A stretch of DNA of 64,000 nucleotides from Ligula intestinalis. Taxonomy: Eukaryota > Platyhelminthes > Cestoda > Diphyllobothriidea > Diphyllobothriidae. The DNA lies in contig JAYGXS010000001.1 in the NCBI GenBank assembly GCA_036362985.1, forward strand, positions 70,993,402 to 71,057,401, given 5' to 3'. Both the position numbers and the translations under genes were made by a program. Below the pieces are notes generated by a model. It did not search any database. It was not told the origin of the DNA and saw only the letters and a program-made list of their open reading frames with translations. Shown piece by piece: positions 33,905-45,100 of this stretch (position 1 is the stretch's first letter; each line of letters opens with the position of its first letter).

Positions 33905-34043
33905 TCGAGCCCCTGTTTCAATGGTTAAAGTGTTATACCTCTAATCAGAAGGTCGCGGCTTTTGCCGTCGGATCGTGCATCACCGAGGTTTGCGTTTAAC
34001 TGACTGATGAGGGCTAAAGAGCCAAAACTGCCATCCCTGTCAG
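33905..34043 (+). repeat. tRNA(Ile)-like SINE with hammerhead-like motif
   Basis: TTTCAATGGTTAAAGTG is A-box-like. ACCTCTAATCAGAAGGT is an anticodon-arm-like hairpin with a CTAATCA loop (anticodon AAT). GGTCGCGG...GCCG is a decayed T-arm. About 60 bp later comes CTGATGAG, a GGCT-AAAG-AGCC stem-loop and AAAAC at 34004-34029. The layout recalls the tRNA-like plus hammerhead SMalpha SINEs of schistosomes. The G of the core GAAA is A here, so cleavage activity is unlikely. Confidence 0.45.
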
Positions 34044-35971
34044 CAATGTTTATTTATGTATGTGACTGGTCTTTGTGTGGCTGTTGATATGGCTCAAAAA
34101 TAGGCGTAAGACAGAACAGGACAAGTGAATTCCGTTAGCGCTCGGTGAGCGTTCATCCGTCAGTAACATATTGTTTGATGCCACGATAGTTCGATCGACG
34201 ATTTCGAAGGTATCCACTAGAGTTTCAACAGGTGGAAGTACGCGGTGACCGGCTGCTTATAGTGAAGGCAAACGCGCTGTCTACCCCATTCTCTGACCAC
34301 CCCGTACCAGGAACCGGCGTCAAGACAGAGTCAAAAAGGCCGGAACTGCGGGAGGGCGCAGACCGCTAGCCCGACAAAAGCTCACAACGCGCTACGTATG
34401 CTCCCGACAGGGAGCGCAATAAAGGCTACGTTAAGTCTACCCGTTTTAGGAATTTCAGAAGGCACTGCGCAAAACACCGAGTGTCGTTTCGGTTTTTCTT
34501 CACGAAAAGAAAATATTTTAAGTAACCATTAGACTAATGTATGCCTTTGTTTTTGTTCGAAGCACACCCTGTATAGTCTTAATTATTGTACCCATGTGTC
34601 TACCTTCAGCTCAAGTGTGATATTTACGGTCAACCTTGGTTTGCGTTTTTCAGAAGGAGCTCGAATGTACAATGGTTTTCTCGAAACGACGGAACAATTG
34701 TTTAGAAATCTCTTTTTCCTCGCAGCCTTGAAGAATGCTGCTCGTCTTGCAAAGTCGAAGATGACCAGTGAGCTAGATCAAGCATAGCGGGTATTCACAT
34801 ACACAATTACCTAAGAATAGAATCGCTCAGAACGAGTTCATGAGTTCAAGGAAATGCAGCCATCCCCAAATTATTTTTGAAAAAAAAAGTATTCACTTGC
34901 ATTTAACGATGCAGCGAAGTAACAGGAGTCAGCCATCTGCAGAAAAAAGGCTTCTTTAATTCAGCCTCCAATGAAAGCTGAATAACTCGTCGCTTGATCA
35001 AGCATTCAGTTTTCCTCCTGTGAGACGGTAATTTTGAGGCGCCTGTCATGCTAACATTACTCTGACCCTCGTTGACGGACGTCCACTCCTGCCTCTGACG
35101 GACGTTCACTAACTGCCATGATTACTCTGACCGTTCTGTATCACCTTTTCAGTGCTAATCCGCCAATTTTAAGATAAATAAAGCCCAAGTCTGACGCCTC
35201 GTCTGTTTGTGTCATACGTACTGAATTGCATGGTTCTATCTTTTCTGATTACGACAGTACCTTTGAGTCGCGCATTGTTTACCGATGCCTCTCCATGCTT
35301 GACCTTTCGTAACTATTCTTTGCTAATTTGTTGATTTCTATGCGGTCCATCAGATCAGTTAGAATATCGCATGTCGTCTGTAAATAACATCAGGATTGCT
35401 CTTTTAAATTCAGCCGGCTTTGGCTCCGATTTACGCGTTTTCTGGAGAGATTACTTGGCTCTCGGACTTTATTAGCTAGGTTTTAGCATGTTATATCAGC
35501 TTCGACAGATGCTTTCTCATAGCTCTATGACACTTTGTGGACAGCGTTTAACGTACAAGGATTGACACATGTCATAAACCATTTTCGGGCCCTTGATACT
35601 TCCATATCTGTTGGATCGTTCCTTCGATATTTCGTTTTCTGGTTCCTTTCTACTCATGAAATCGAAAATTTATATATTCAAGGATATATGATTTATCAGT
35701 CGTGAATTCATAGGCCTTTCACCAGCCCTGTTAATATTATTAGCTTTATATAATTCTGAATACATCAAGAGTTATTTTTGCGCCCAAGCAAAATTTGCTT
35801 ATTTACCCAATTTGAGTCACACGTTTAGAAGGGTCGTTACCCATTTTTTTGAAATCTTGTTGGGGTCTTTGTTCTCTTATCAGTACCTAGTATTTAGAGG
35901 AAACACTAAAAAAGTTGAGAGTGGTTATAGGGCTTTTGCGGCGTACACTAAAGACATGTTATCTTTCGTTT

Positions 35972-35975
35972 CAGA
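35972..35975 (+). promoter_or_regulatory. Acceptor (cis- or trans-splice) in Rap2 5' UTR
   Basis: TATCTTTCGTTTCAG ends at 35974, 24 nt before the Rap2 ATG. It is either the 3' end of a 5' UTR intron or a spliced-leader acceptor as used by flatworms. The sequence cannot distinguish these. Confidence 0.5.
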
Positions 35976-35998
35976 GCTCCCGTTTTCGTACACGGACA

Positions 35999-36132
35999 AT
36001 GCGAGAGTACAAAGTAGTGGTGTTGGGCAGTGGTGGTGTGGGGAAAAGTGCACTAACTGCGCGATTTGTCAGTGGACGGTTCGAAGAGAAGTATGACCCT
36101 ACAATCGAAGACTTCTATCGAAAGGAAATTCT
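35999..36132 (+). CDS. RAP2: Rap2 coding exon 1 (residues 1-44 and two bases)
   Basis: ATG at 35999. Encodes the P-loop, switch I and DFYRKEI. Ends ATT-CT at a GTGAGA donor (36133). The split codon CT+A gives Leu45. Confidence 0.95.
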
Positions 36133-39100
36133 GTGAGAACTTTTCATGAGTGCACCATTTTCTTCACCAAATATGTCTTGTATTTTGGCTATATTTTGAG
36201 TTTAGCGTTAGTTTCTTTTATGTATAAAAGTAGTATTGGCCGGTTCCCAATATTGGATATTATTATCTGCCAAGGAATGTTCTCATTTAGCGTTGGTCTC
36301 CTATGTCTGCGGTAAACTTTAGTACCTAAGCCTCTCTTGAGCATAATAAGTAGTATCGCGTTCACAAGAGTAATTATTTTCCGTTCTGGATCACAAGTCT
36401 TTCACATCTTCTGTGGCATTACTTTAATGCGTGCTATTCTCACAATGGTAAAATACATTTTTGACGCATAGCTGGCACTCAGTTTACTCGAATTTTTGTG
36501 CGTTTAACTTAATTTAAGAGCACTGTAGCGCACGAATTAATAGCTGATGACGCAACTGGGTGCCCATTATGAGCAACCAATAACGTGTTATACTATCGCA
36601 TTTCGCTTAGGCAGTGCCATGAGAGCTGCTAGCTGAAGGAGCTAAGTCGATTCATCCTCCGATGCATAGTTAATTTTCAGTGGTTCCTGATTACTGTGGA
36701 CTAACTATCACAACCTCCTTGGGAGGGATTGGGAAGACGTTTTTGAAGTGTACTTGATGCAGAATAAGCGGCCAACTCGCGTGTGACCTGAGTGGGTAAA
36801 GGCTTTCATGCGAAGTGAGGTAGTGCGCCAGCGTCTCACTATCGAAGTACAATGGACGTGGGAAGAGTGAATTTAAACGGAGGCTCTATCAGTCCATCTG
36901 TCCATCGGCTCACTTAATGCTCACAAGCAACAACTGCCCTTCCTCTAGGTCAGCAGTGGTCCTTCTCGCTTCTGATTGGTGCACTTTCAGGCATAAACGT
37001 TGATTATATGCTTAATTTGGGTCGTCGTCTGCTAGCTTTATTATTTAGCAAAATATCTTTTGTACAAATGCATTACCTATATTGTGCTTGCATTCCGCAG
37101 AGTCGTTTTTAATAGAACGCAACGGATCGTTAACTATCAATGATCTCGTTCTAGTTTGGTTTTTTCAGTTGCCCCGCGTTGCCTATCTGGTTTTGTGATT
37201 GACAAAGGCATGAAGAAAGTTGTTGATGACCAGAACCCGTTCTTTATCCACTCGAGCTTTCGAACCCGCACAGGAGTCAATCCTCAGACGTAAAGGCGGC
37301 AACCGACCAATCAAGCAAATGTTTCAGGCCAGTCAACCGTCAGTAACGCGAGTCTGGAGGTGATTGCACACGGCTCCAGGTTGATACCTCAATTATTTGA
37401 GTTCTTATCGGATGCCCAGGCTTCAATCAGTGAATCGCTTGTCTTGCTCCTGGCGTAAGCAATTATCCTCGTGACGGCGAAGTTAAACAAGTGACCCGTT
37501 TGGTAGGTATGGGCAGCCACTTGTAACAATTAGTCGCCCCGTTTTATGGCCAGTTTCTGTTCATGTATGCGTGATCCTACCATGCGTTCAGTGTGAACTG
37601 GGTAATTTTAGGGAGAATTTAGACACGGGATGCAAGTTAGTATCCCAGAATGCTCAACGGAATTTCACTGGATTGATTGGCTCCCACCCCGTTTATCGGT
37701 TGCTTGTTTTTTTGCCGTTTTTATCTCTGACGATGGACTCCTGTACGAGTTCGAAAAGTCAGATTAATAAATAAATGGCGTGTGAAACCTGCCTCAGTTA
37801 TCACTAAAACCCTTCAATGGTAGTCAGCAATTGTTGCTTCGCGACTACGACTGTTTGCCTGTTAGCCAGCCCTAATTGTTATGGAGGTTCTGGCGATAGT
37901 GCAGGGATTTCTTCCGACTTTGGCGTTTTGCATCTGGGCTCGAAAGCCCTGTGTATGTGTGAACCCTTGACAGGCTGCAAAGCCTTGCAAACTCTCTACA
38001 AAACTCTATGGCAAAATTTAAGTCTTCAACTTCGGCCAGTTTTGCGCTTACAGCCTACGTAAAAATAGCAGCGTGACAATAGTATAACTAATGACCATTC
38101 CGGCGGTCGCAACTGCTTGCGCAACACCGCTTTTCCTTCCTTCCTGTGCTGATGGCGGTGCCAAGGAAAGCACGCCTGCTTAGCCAGTCGTTTTTCATCG
38201 CTGTCCAACCCCCTTCCCCCCTCCCGTTCCTCCTCCTTGAAGGTGTGTGCTAGCCTTTTTCTCACCTGGCGTCTGCTTGACGCTTTTTTCTATCTCAGCG
38301 CAATCCTGTTCCCTGGACCGTGTACGTGTTGTTCTGCTGCACGGTTTGTAAACTGTAGGCCTTAAGGCAACGTGTTAACTGTTGAGACGCCAAACCTAAT
38401 GTACACGGATAAGCAGACGATTTGGTCGCGATCAAGGTAACCCATTTGCAGGAAAGATGGACAGCAGTGTTTGTGGTAGTCAGTCAGTGTTCGACCATCG
38501 AGTTCGATTAAGTCTACCAAGTGGACCAACAGGTTGGTACAGAAGGTGACAGTCTCAAGTGGTAGCTTTAAAGTGATAGAGGGCTCCGCACTCTTCACCT
38601 TCTTCCGGAGTCTCGAAGACTAAACAGGGTCCGGCGTAGGCTGCTTTATCAAATGCAAGCCGAATCACCCACTTACCTAGTTTTAAGTGACAGTAGCTTT
38701 TTTGCTATGGTACTACTGTACTATCTACCCTTTGTGGTAGTAGTAGTAGTAGTAGTAGTACTGCCATGAAGACATACCCAGCCACAGAAGAAAAGCATTG
38801 GAAACCGGTGCTCGGTCGTAGTATGATTTACGAGTCAATAATTTGGAGACATAATTCAATTAGCTTGCTAATTCGTTCAGTATATATCTGCTGGGGGTTA
38901 GCAGACGGCTTTGTGAACTTCATATTTCTCTTGCTCACTCGAAACCTTCCTTAACCGACTCCAACGCCTGGATTCTAAATTTCTATAGGAATAATGGATC
39001 TTTCTTTACGGCTGTAGTTATTGCTGTTCGTTGAGAACTAACATTTGCATTTGGATCACCACCAGCCGAGGTCCAGCCAGCGCAGCTGGTGGTCAAGGTC

Positions 39101-42100
39101 TGTTGTCGCTCTTCTGGTGTTCCACTTCTGATCCATTACAGTGATCGACATTAAACGTGGTATCCAAAATGATTGTTTTATTTTCTGCGCATTTATTCCC
39201 ACTTCGCCATTGACTGGATCCTCGTTCGGATTCAACGTGGTTTTAACGGCATTAAATTTGCTTACGGAAGCTAGTTGATCGACCTCAACTAGGCAGAGGA
39301 TGTCGCCGCCTGGCTTCATGCTACTATGACCTAAATAATATGCAGTTACAGGGAAGATTGCAAAATCAGCCGGTTTATTCGTCAGTCCTGGGCAAGCCAG
39401 TATTTTCTAGCTGCTTTTCTAACTGCGTTGCTAAGACATTCGTTTTAGCACCACTAAACCCTGCTCTCATAATCAGCCTTCTCTTATCGACTCCACCCCC
39501 CATTCCCACGAATCACTTGTACCACAAGAAGAACACGTTTGAACTTGTACCTCACTCCTATATAAATGTACCTGCCTGACAAGGATTTATCGAACTAGTC
39601 TTCTGAATTCTCTGATGGGAATTTTCGCAACTCTAATGGTCTTCTGTTAGTGCAAGTAGATTGCTCGAAGGTCTCAGAGCTATGCTCTCTCTAAACGCAT
39701 CTAGTAATTAGGGCGTCGTCGCTTGAGGTTATGCTACACGTTGATAGTTCACGGACCATATAGGTACGTGGACCGGTTGCGGTATCCTAATCGCCGCCAA
39801 GATTTGCCTTTATTTTCACGTAGGTTGTGCATACAGACAGTCGAAGACCGAGAAGCAATCTTTGCGTGAAATACACGGATCTTGTTTCTTATGAGGCAGT
39901 TCGTACTCGCTGCAATATAGCGAGGATAACTCACGTCATCCGAGAGAAACTTGTAAAGCGTTTACGTCACCCAATTTGTCACCAGTTTGTTCAGTACTTT
40001 CGTCCGGAATTCGATTGTCCTTGCCTACGGGGGACTTCGAAAAGGTCAAGCCAAACACAGTCCATCCAGAAGTAGAGGTAGTTTTTGGATGTCTGGTATG
40101 TGATTTTCGTCGAAGCACCTCGCAGATACAACAAAGGTTGTTAAGAGGGGAACCTAGGGATTTAGTCTTGAAACTACCGGTCAAAGATGAGCTGCTATTC
40201 GTATGCATCGAACTTACTAGCTGGGATTAAAATACTGTTTTTCTGCCGATTTCGTTTGCTATACAAAACGATTTTAATGTCATTTGAAGTGCTGTCAAGT
40301 GCTTGCTTAAACACTTACTTGATATATTAACCCAATATTCCATTAATATACCGACGACTTTTTCTCGATGGCGTTTTTGATAGACTTCAAATCCGTATTT
40401 AAACAATGTTTCGTGAACCCCGAAGTTCCCCCCTCATGTCCAAGTTTAAGTATTTAATCGTGTTTGTCGTGCTCATTACTAAATATTAACACCCGCAAGT
40501 GTGCATTCCCGGTTGTTTCTGCCAGCTTCAAACTTCTTCGAATGTTATCACATGTGAGTATTTAAAGTTTAAGCAAATTTTCTCGGGCACTTTTTATTTT
40601 CCTTGATGGGTTTTTCATAAGGCTACCGCCCTGTCACCATATCACCAGGTTTTATGTAGCTTAGTTCGGCATTTTCGAATTGTTTGTATCGTCGTACGCA
40701 CTTAAGACCCTGCCTGGCTAGAGAAGAGTGCCGTGATCGAAAACTGTGAACTAGATCATACGTTGTAGGTGACTCCGACAATTTCTTCATAACTTAAAAG
40801 GGGAATTGTTGTTAGAACCACCTACCTTGCATGCTTGAAAGGAGGGACAATTTTATGAGTACTGTGCCTTCTCCTTACACGTACAGGGGAACTGTTCGCT
40901 GTTTTTTTACTAGTTGTGGACGTACGATCAGGTTACTTTCAAGACTAAGTTTTCGAATAAATTCTCCTGCTTGGTTTTAAACTAAATTCACATAACGTCA
41001 GTCTACTGTACCGTGGTTTCTGAATTGTGTTCCCTTTTGGCTTAAAAGTTAACTGTAAGTTTTGTGCGCTGACTTGCACAACTTTTCACTTCGGAGAACT
41101 GTGCCCTCCGCGTTGAGAGAGACCTGGGTGTATCCGGTAAAATTTAAAACAAATCTGCTACGGTTTCACTTATTTTTGATAATTTTGCGGTTTTCAAATC
41201 AGCTGGTGTAGTCTTAGTTGTATGAAAAAAAAACTCATTCCTTTTGACAGCTTTCGAGATACAATGCCTTTTTTCCGCTGTTGCTGGGCTCAGTCGTCTC
41301 CCCTAAATGTGCCAATTTTTTATTTACCATTTTGCCTCTTCCTCTCGAGAGGGTTTTTTCGTTTTCAACGCCTCTGAACCACATCTTAATTTTTGCCTTT
41401 CCAAGCATTACGCGTTTTAACTTTCACAAGAATCCAGGCTCAATTCAACATTTGCAGTTTAATTTTTCAATTGAATTTTGAAGATTTACTTTCAAGGCTT
41501 TTATACAGGGTGTCCACAAAGTCTGGGTACATAGGAATTTTAATATTTTATTTATTTATGTTATTTTTGTTGAGACGGCAGAGTCCCATGATTAGTCATC
41601 AACGCTTAGGCTCTTAGCGCAGCTGCAGCGCAAAGTCCCACGCCGTGGCTTAACAACGCGTCAATAATTATCGATTTTCCGTCCAATCTGATTGGACCGT
41701 GAATAATGACGCCTCCTCGCTATGCGCACTGAAGAAATAACCTGGAACCTTTTTCTGTGACTGACTTGCATTCTGACTTGCTGACTCGCTCTGCTTGCTC
41801 TCATGTGCTCTGTGTTTCAATGCACGCTGTTTGAGTGACCGGACTTCTGTTAAAATTGCTTTGTTCTAAAGGTATGTATTTATCCCCTATATACCCCGAC
41901 TTCGTGGACACCCGGTATACTTTTGGTGGGCTGAATTGCTAGGCATACTAACATCTTGACGGAGATCACAACTGCCTTTAAGGAAAGCTCACAATTGGAG
42001 GTAGTGCGTTTTCCTGCGGTCCACTTGCAAGCATTCTCGACTTTTTAATTTTTTCTTGGTCGTGCGTTTTTAACCTACTGTTTTCTCAACTGGTCTGACA

Positions 42101-45100
42101 ATCAAAACACATACCAAGTTCCTGTTGTCCCAAACGGCTGTACAAACTCTCAAATTTTAAGTTCCTGGCATTTTCTTCGTAATAATCGCCAATCGAGTTA
42201 ATCTCAGCTGAGGCTGATCTAGTTATGCATTGGCCCACTCTTAACGTCAGGCACCAGTGTTTTGGGTATTTGGGAGGCCGAGTTTATCTGCAGCATAAGT
42301 CATCATTTTCTTATCTTGAACGTGCAGACAGCATGTCTGCAATTGAGGCCTCTGTCTGCATATAGCTATAGCCGTTGTATCAAGCCGTCTGAAGTCTTAA
42401 CTTTAAACAGGGAAAAAATAAACGCCCTGGTCGTATTCGTCGAAGGCAACTTTCTCTAGTTGTGGAAAGGCCTAGCACGCTAGCTTACATCAAATGAGCC
42501 CTCGGATGACGAATGAGGACGTACTACGTACAATGTTTTGGTACGTTGGACAGCAGTTAATAGTCCTAAGTTACTTTTTTAGTGAAACGCCCCTTCAAGG
42601 TCGATCTAGCTACCACGGGCCCCTGGGAGGTTGGGATTTCTTTGAAAGACACTTCATATTATGTGCCAACATTATATTTGAAAAATGTTTCAATCCCATC
42701 ATATTCAGTTTCATTGTGGTCTTGTAAAAGTGCCCTCTCTGAAACACCTTCATTTATGGCTCAGAGACTGTCGACATCACCAATAGAAAATAAAACACTT
42801 ATCTTGGGATGACGCACCTCCCTGAGGTTAAATTGATTATAACACCTCAGTATTAGTTGTTAAAATAATTTTGCTATCTCTGATGATTGAACTGTTTTTT
42901 TTTCATGCTCATCAAGGGTATTTCTTGCGATCATCCTGCTTTTGTATCACTTACTTTGCAATATTTTCATTCTACTGGTTTTAGTTTGTTGGATCCGGAA
43001 AAACCTAAATGAACTTTGCCTGCAATCTTAACATAAATTCGAGTTTCACTTTAAATAATCTGGTAGTCGCTAAACATGTTCTGCAAGTGCCATCACCGTG
43101 CAAAAAACAATATCACATTAATAGCCTCAGTGCGTAGGTGTTACTAGCTATTAATGCATGAGCTGCCATCGATCGAGATGACGTTTATGCAGCCCTCTAT
43201 GCACATGTTTGTAGACAAGACCATTTTTCCATCCAAACCTGCTTTCTAAAAGCCGTCTTGCATTGCTTTAGTTTTGCACCGAAGACTTGCCCAGGAAATC
43301 TCGTTCGCAAACCACAAGCTCCCCCCCCCATTCAATGTTCATTGACCTCGTAGTCCTGATTTGCGCTTCGTGACCTAGCTTCCTCCCCGCTAGCACTTTC
43401 CGCAGTTACGCGTTTCATGAAGTCAAACCTTTGAACTGCTTGCGTTGGTAGTTAAATGATCTACGCAACTTACCGCCGGAAACTAGGTCAAAACGCTACT
43501 GTCTGCTTGGAATCTTGTAAAGAATAGTTAGCCCTCAGTCACTCCTGACAATTTGGAAATTTTTCAACGAGGAAAAATGTGTCGAAGAAAAGGAGAGCTT
43601 TTGAAGCCCAGTTTGTCCTTATGTCTCATTGTGAGCTGTTTCGCTGACCACTTTTCTTATTGTCGAGCTGCCATTATTTATTAAAGACGCTGAACAAGGG
43701 AAGGTAGTCTTAAAAACAAACAATTCCCCTCCAGTTCGGTGAGTAGCCGATAAATTCGGCCTTATTTCCCTCAGCTTAGCAGAACAGGTTGCACGATAAC
43801 CGTTGGAGTCGCAGGACAGTCATATGTTTTAAACATGAGTCTCGAGTACAGCATCCTTTTGTCAATCTTAGCGTTAAAAACACTAGTGGCAACGTCTTTT
43901 CAGTTTATTTCTTTTTATAGTGCAAACTGATCTGTCTTTCGTGCAACTAAAACTGCCTGTTAAACTCCGTTATGTTTACTGAACCAGGCACACTCGGAAA
44001 TCTCGAAGTTACTCCTTAAAATTTTCTACGGAAAAAATTGCTGTTCCTGGAAAGTATTCTCCAAAACAGGCCCTCTCCCGGCAAATTTGTATGTGTGTGG
44101 GAGGTTGGTACCGTAATTTGGCGTACATCTAGAAATTACACTGCCATCCATAGGTGCAAAGCCTAATAATGTCAACAGATTAAAAGTTCCTCACAAAAAG
44201 AACACCCTATCAAGCTCTTTTGCTGATGCTCTATACTTAAAAGCCTCGCTTAAGTATGGAAGCACTGGTACGAAACGTGCATATTCTCAATTCTCCAAAT
44301 TAGTCTGATGGTGGTTTAAGACTAACCCAAAACAACGATGAAAACCAAAAGACCTCCATGTCACCGCCTGTCGAAGTGACATCGAGGTGGACAGTGGTAA
44401 CATGGCTCAGTACTGTCTAGGCGGACCTTTATTATACTTGGTGCAACAGTATGACGCCTAACATCGTAGGCGGAAGTGGCCGAAAAAGGTCCAGGCACTC
44501 ACCAGGGTTTGTTATGCCCGGAAGGTTAGGGATACCAACAACCTTGGGGCTGGTCAGGTCAGTTATTATAATGTTCGCCGCCTGTTCGGCAGTCGGTTTC
44601 GACAATGTCCACCGTATGCTCTACAGCAAAACACTTTGTCGGTAGTGGGTAAAGTGGCCTTTGGTCACCATACTTAGTCCTTACTGAATAAAGTCACTGG
44701 ATGGACGGTCAAGCCCACCTTCCTCCCGCCGATCACACGTAGTGGTTCATACGGCGACTCGGAAAGTCTTCGTCAAAGCACTGAGGGCAAATACAACAGC
44801 AGCCTGTTTCATATCGCCGTCTCATGTGTATGTCAAACCGTCAAGTCAAGTCAAGTCAAATTTATTGAAGGAAATATAGGCAAACGCCTTTGAACTCCCT
44901 CTTGGTACATAGGATTTAAGAAATGCATCGGCAAAGCCGAACATTCTAAAGAAGTCGTTGACACAGTTTCAAACGACTACTCGCTTGTTTCAAGTAAAAA
45001 ACTCACACTCAGATTACACGAGCCAGCAGTGTAACTGAGGAAGAATAGCAGACAGTGAAAAAACTCCTAAGGCTGGCTCATAATTCAAAATGGAGTGTCA

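Larger units (their letters stand above)
26087..35974. other. Intergenic / 5' flanks between head-to-head NCKX and Rap2 genes
   Basis: No conserved coding exon found apart from mobile-element remnants. It should contain the 5' UTR exons and promoters of both genes, but none could be placed. Repeats within it are listed separately. 32000-33600 and 34600-35800 appear to be unique AT-rich sequence. Confidence 0.6.
37251..37762 (-). pseudogene. Penelope-like GIY-YIG endonuclease fragment flanked by hairpins
   Basis: The minus strand of 37590-37390 reads [18 protein letters not shown], a stop, then [14 protein letters not shown] ... [12 protein letters not shown]. This is the second half of a GIY-YIG domain with its Arg and Glu/His-containing helix and the conserved TGH-F-F and EAW-S motifs. 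Internal stops make it a relic. Downstream on the same strand lies a 37-nt hairpin (37287-37251). On the opposite side a hairpin of the same family faces outward on plus (37727-37762). Confidence 0.7.
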
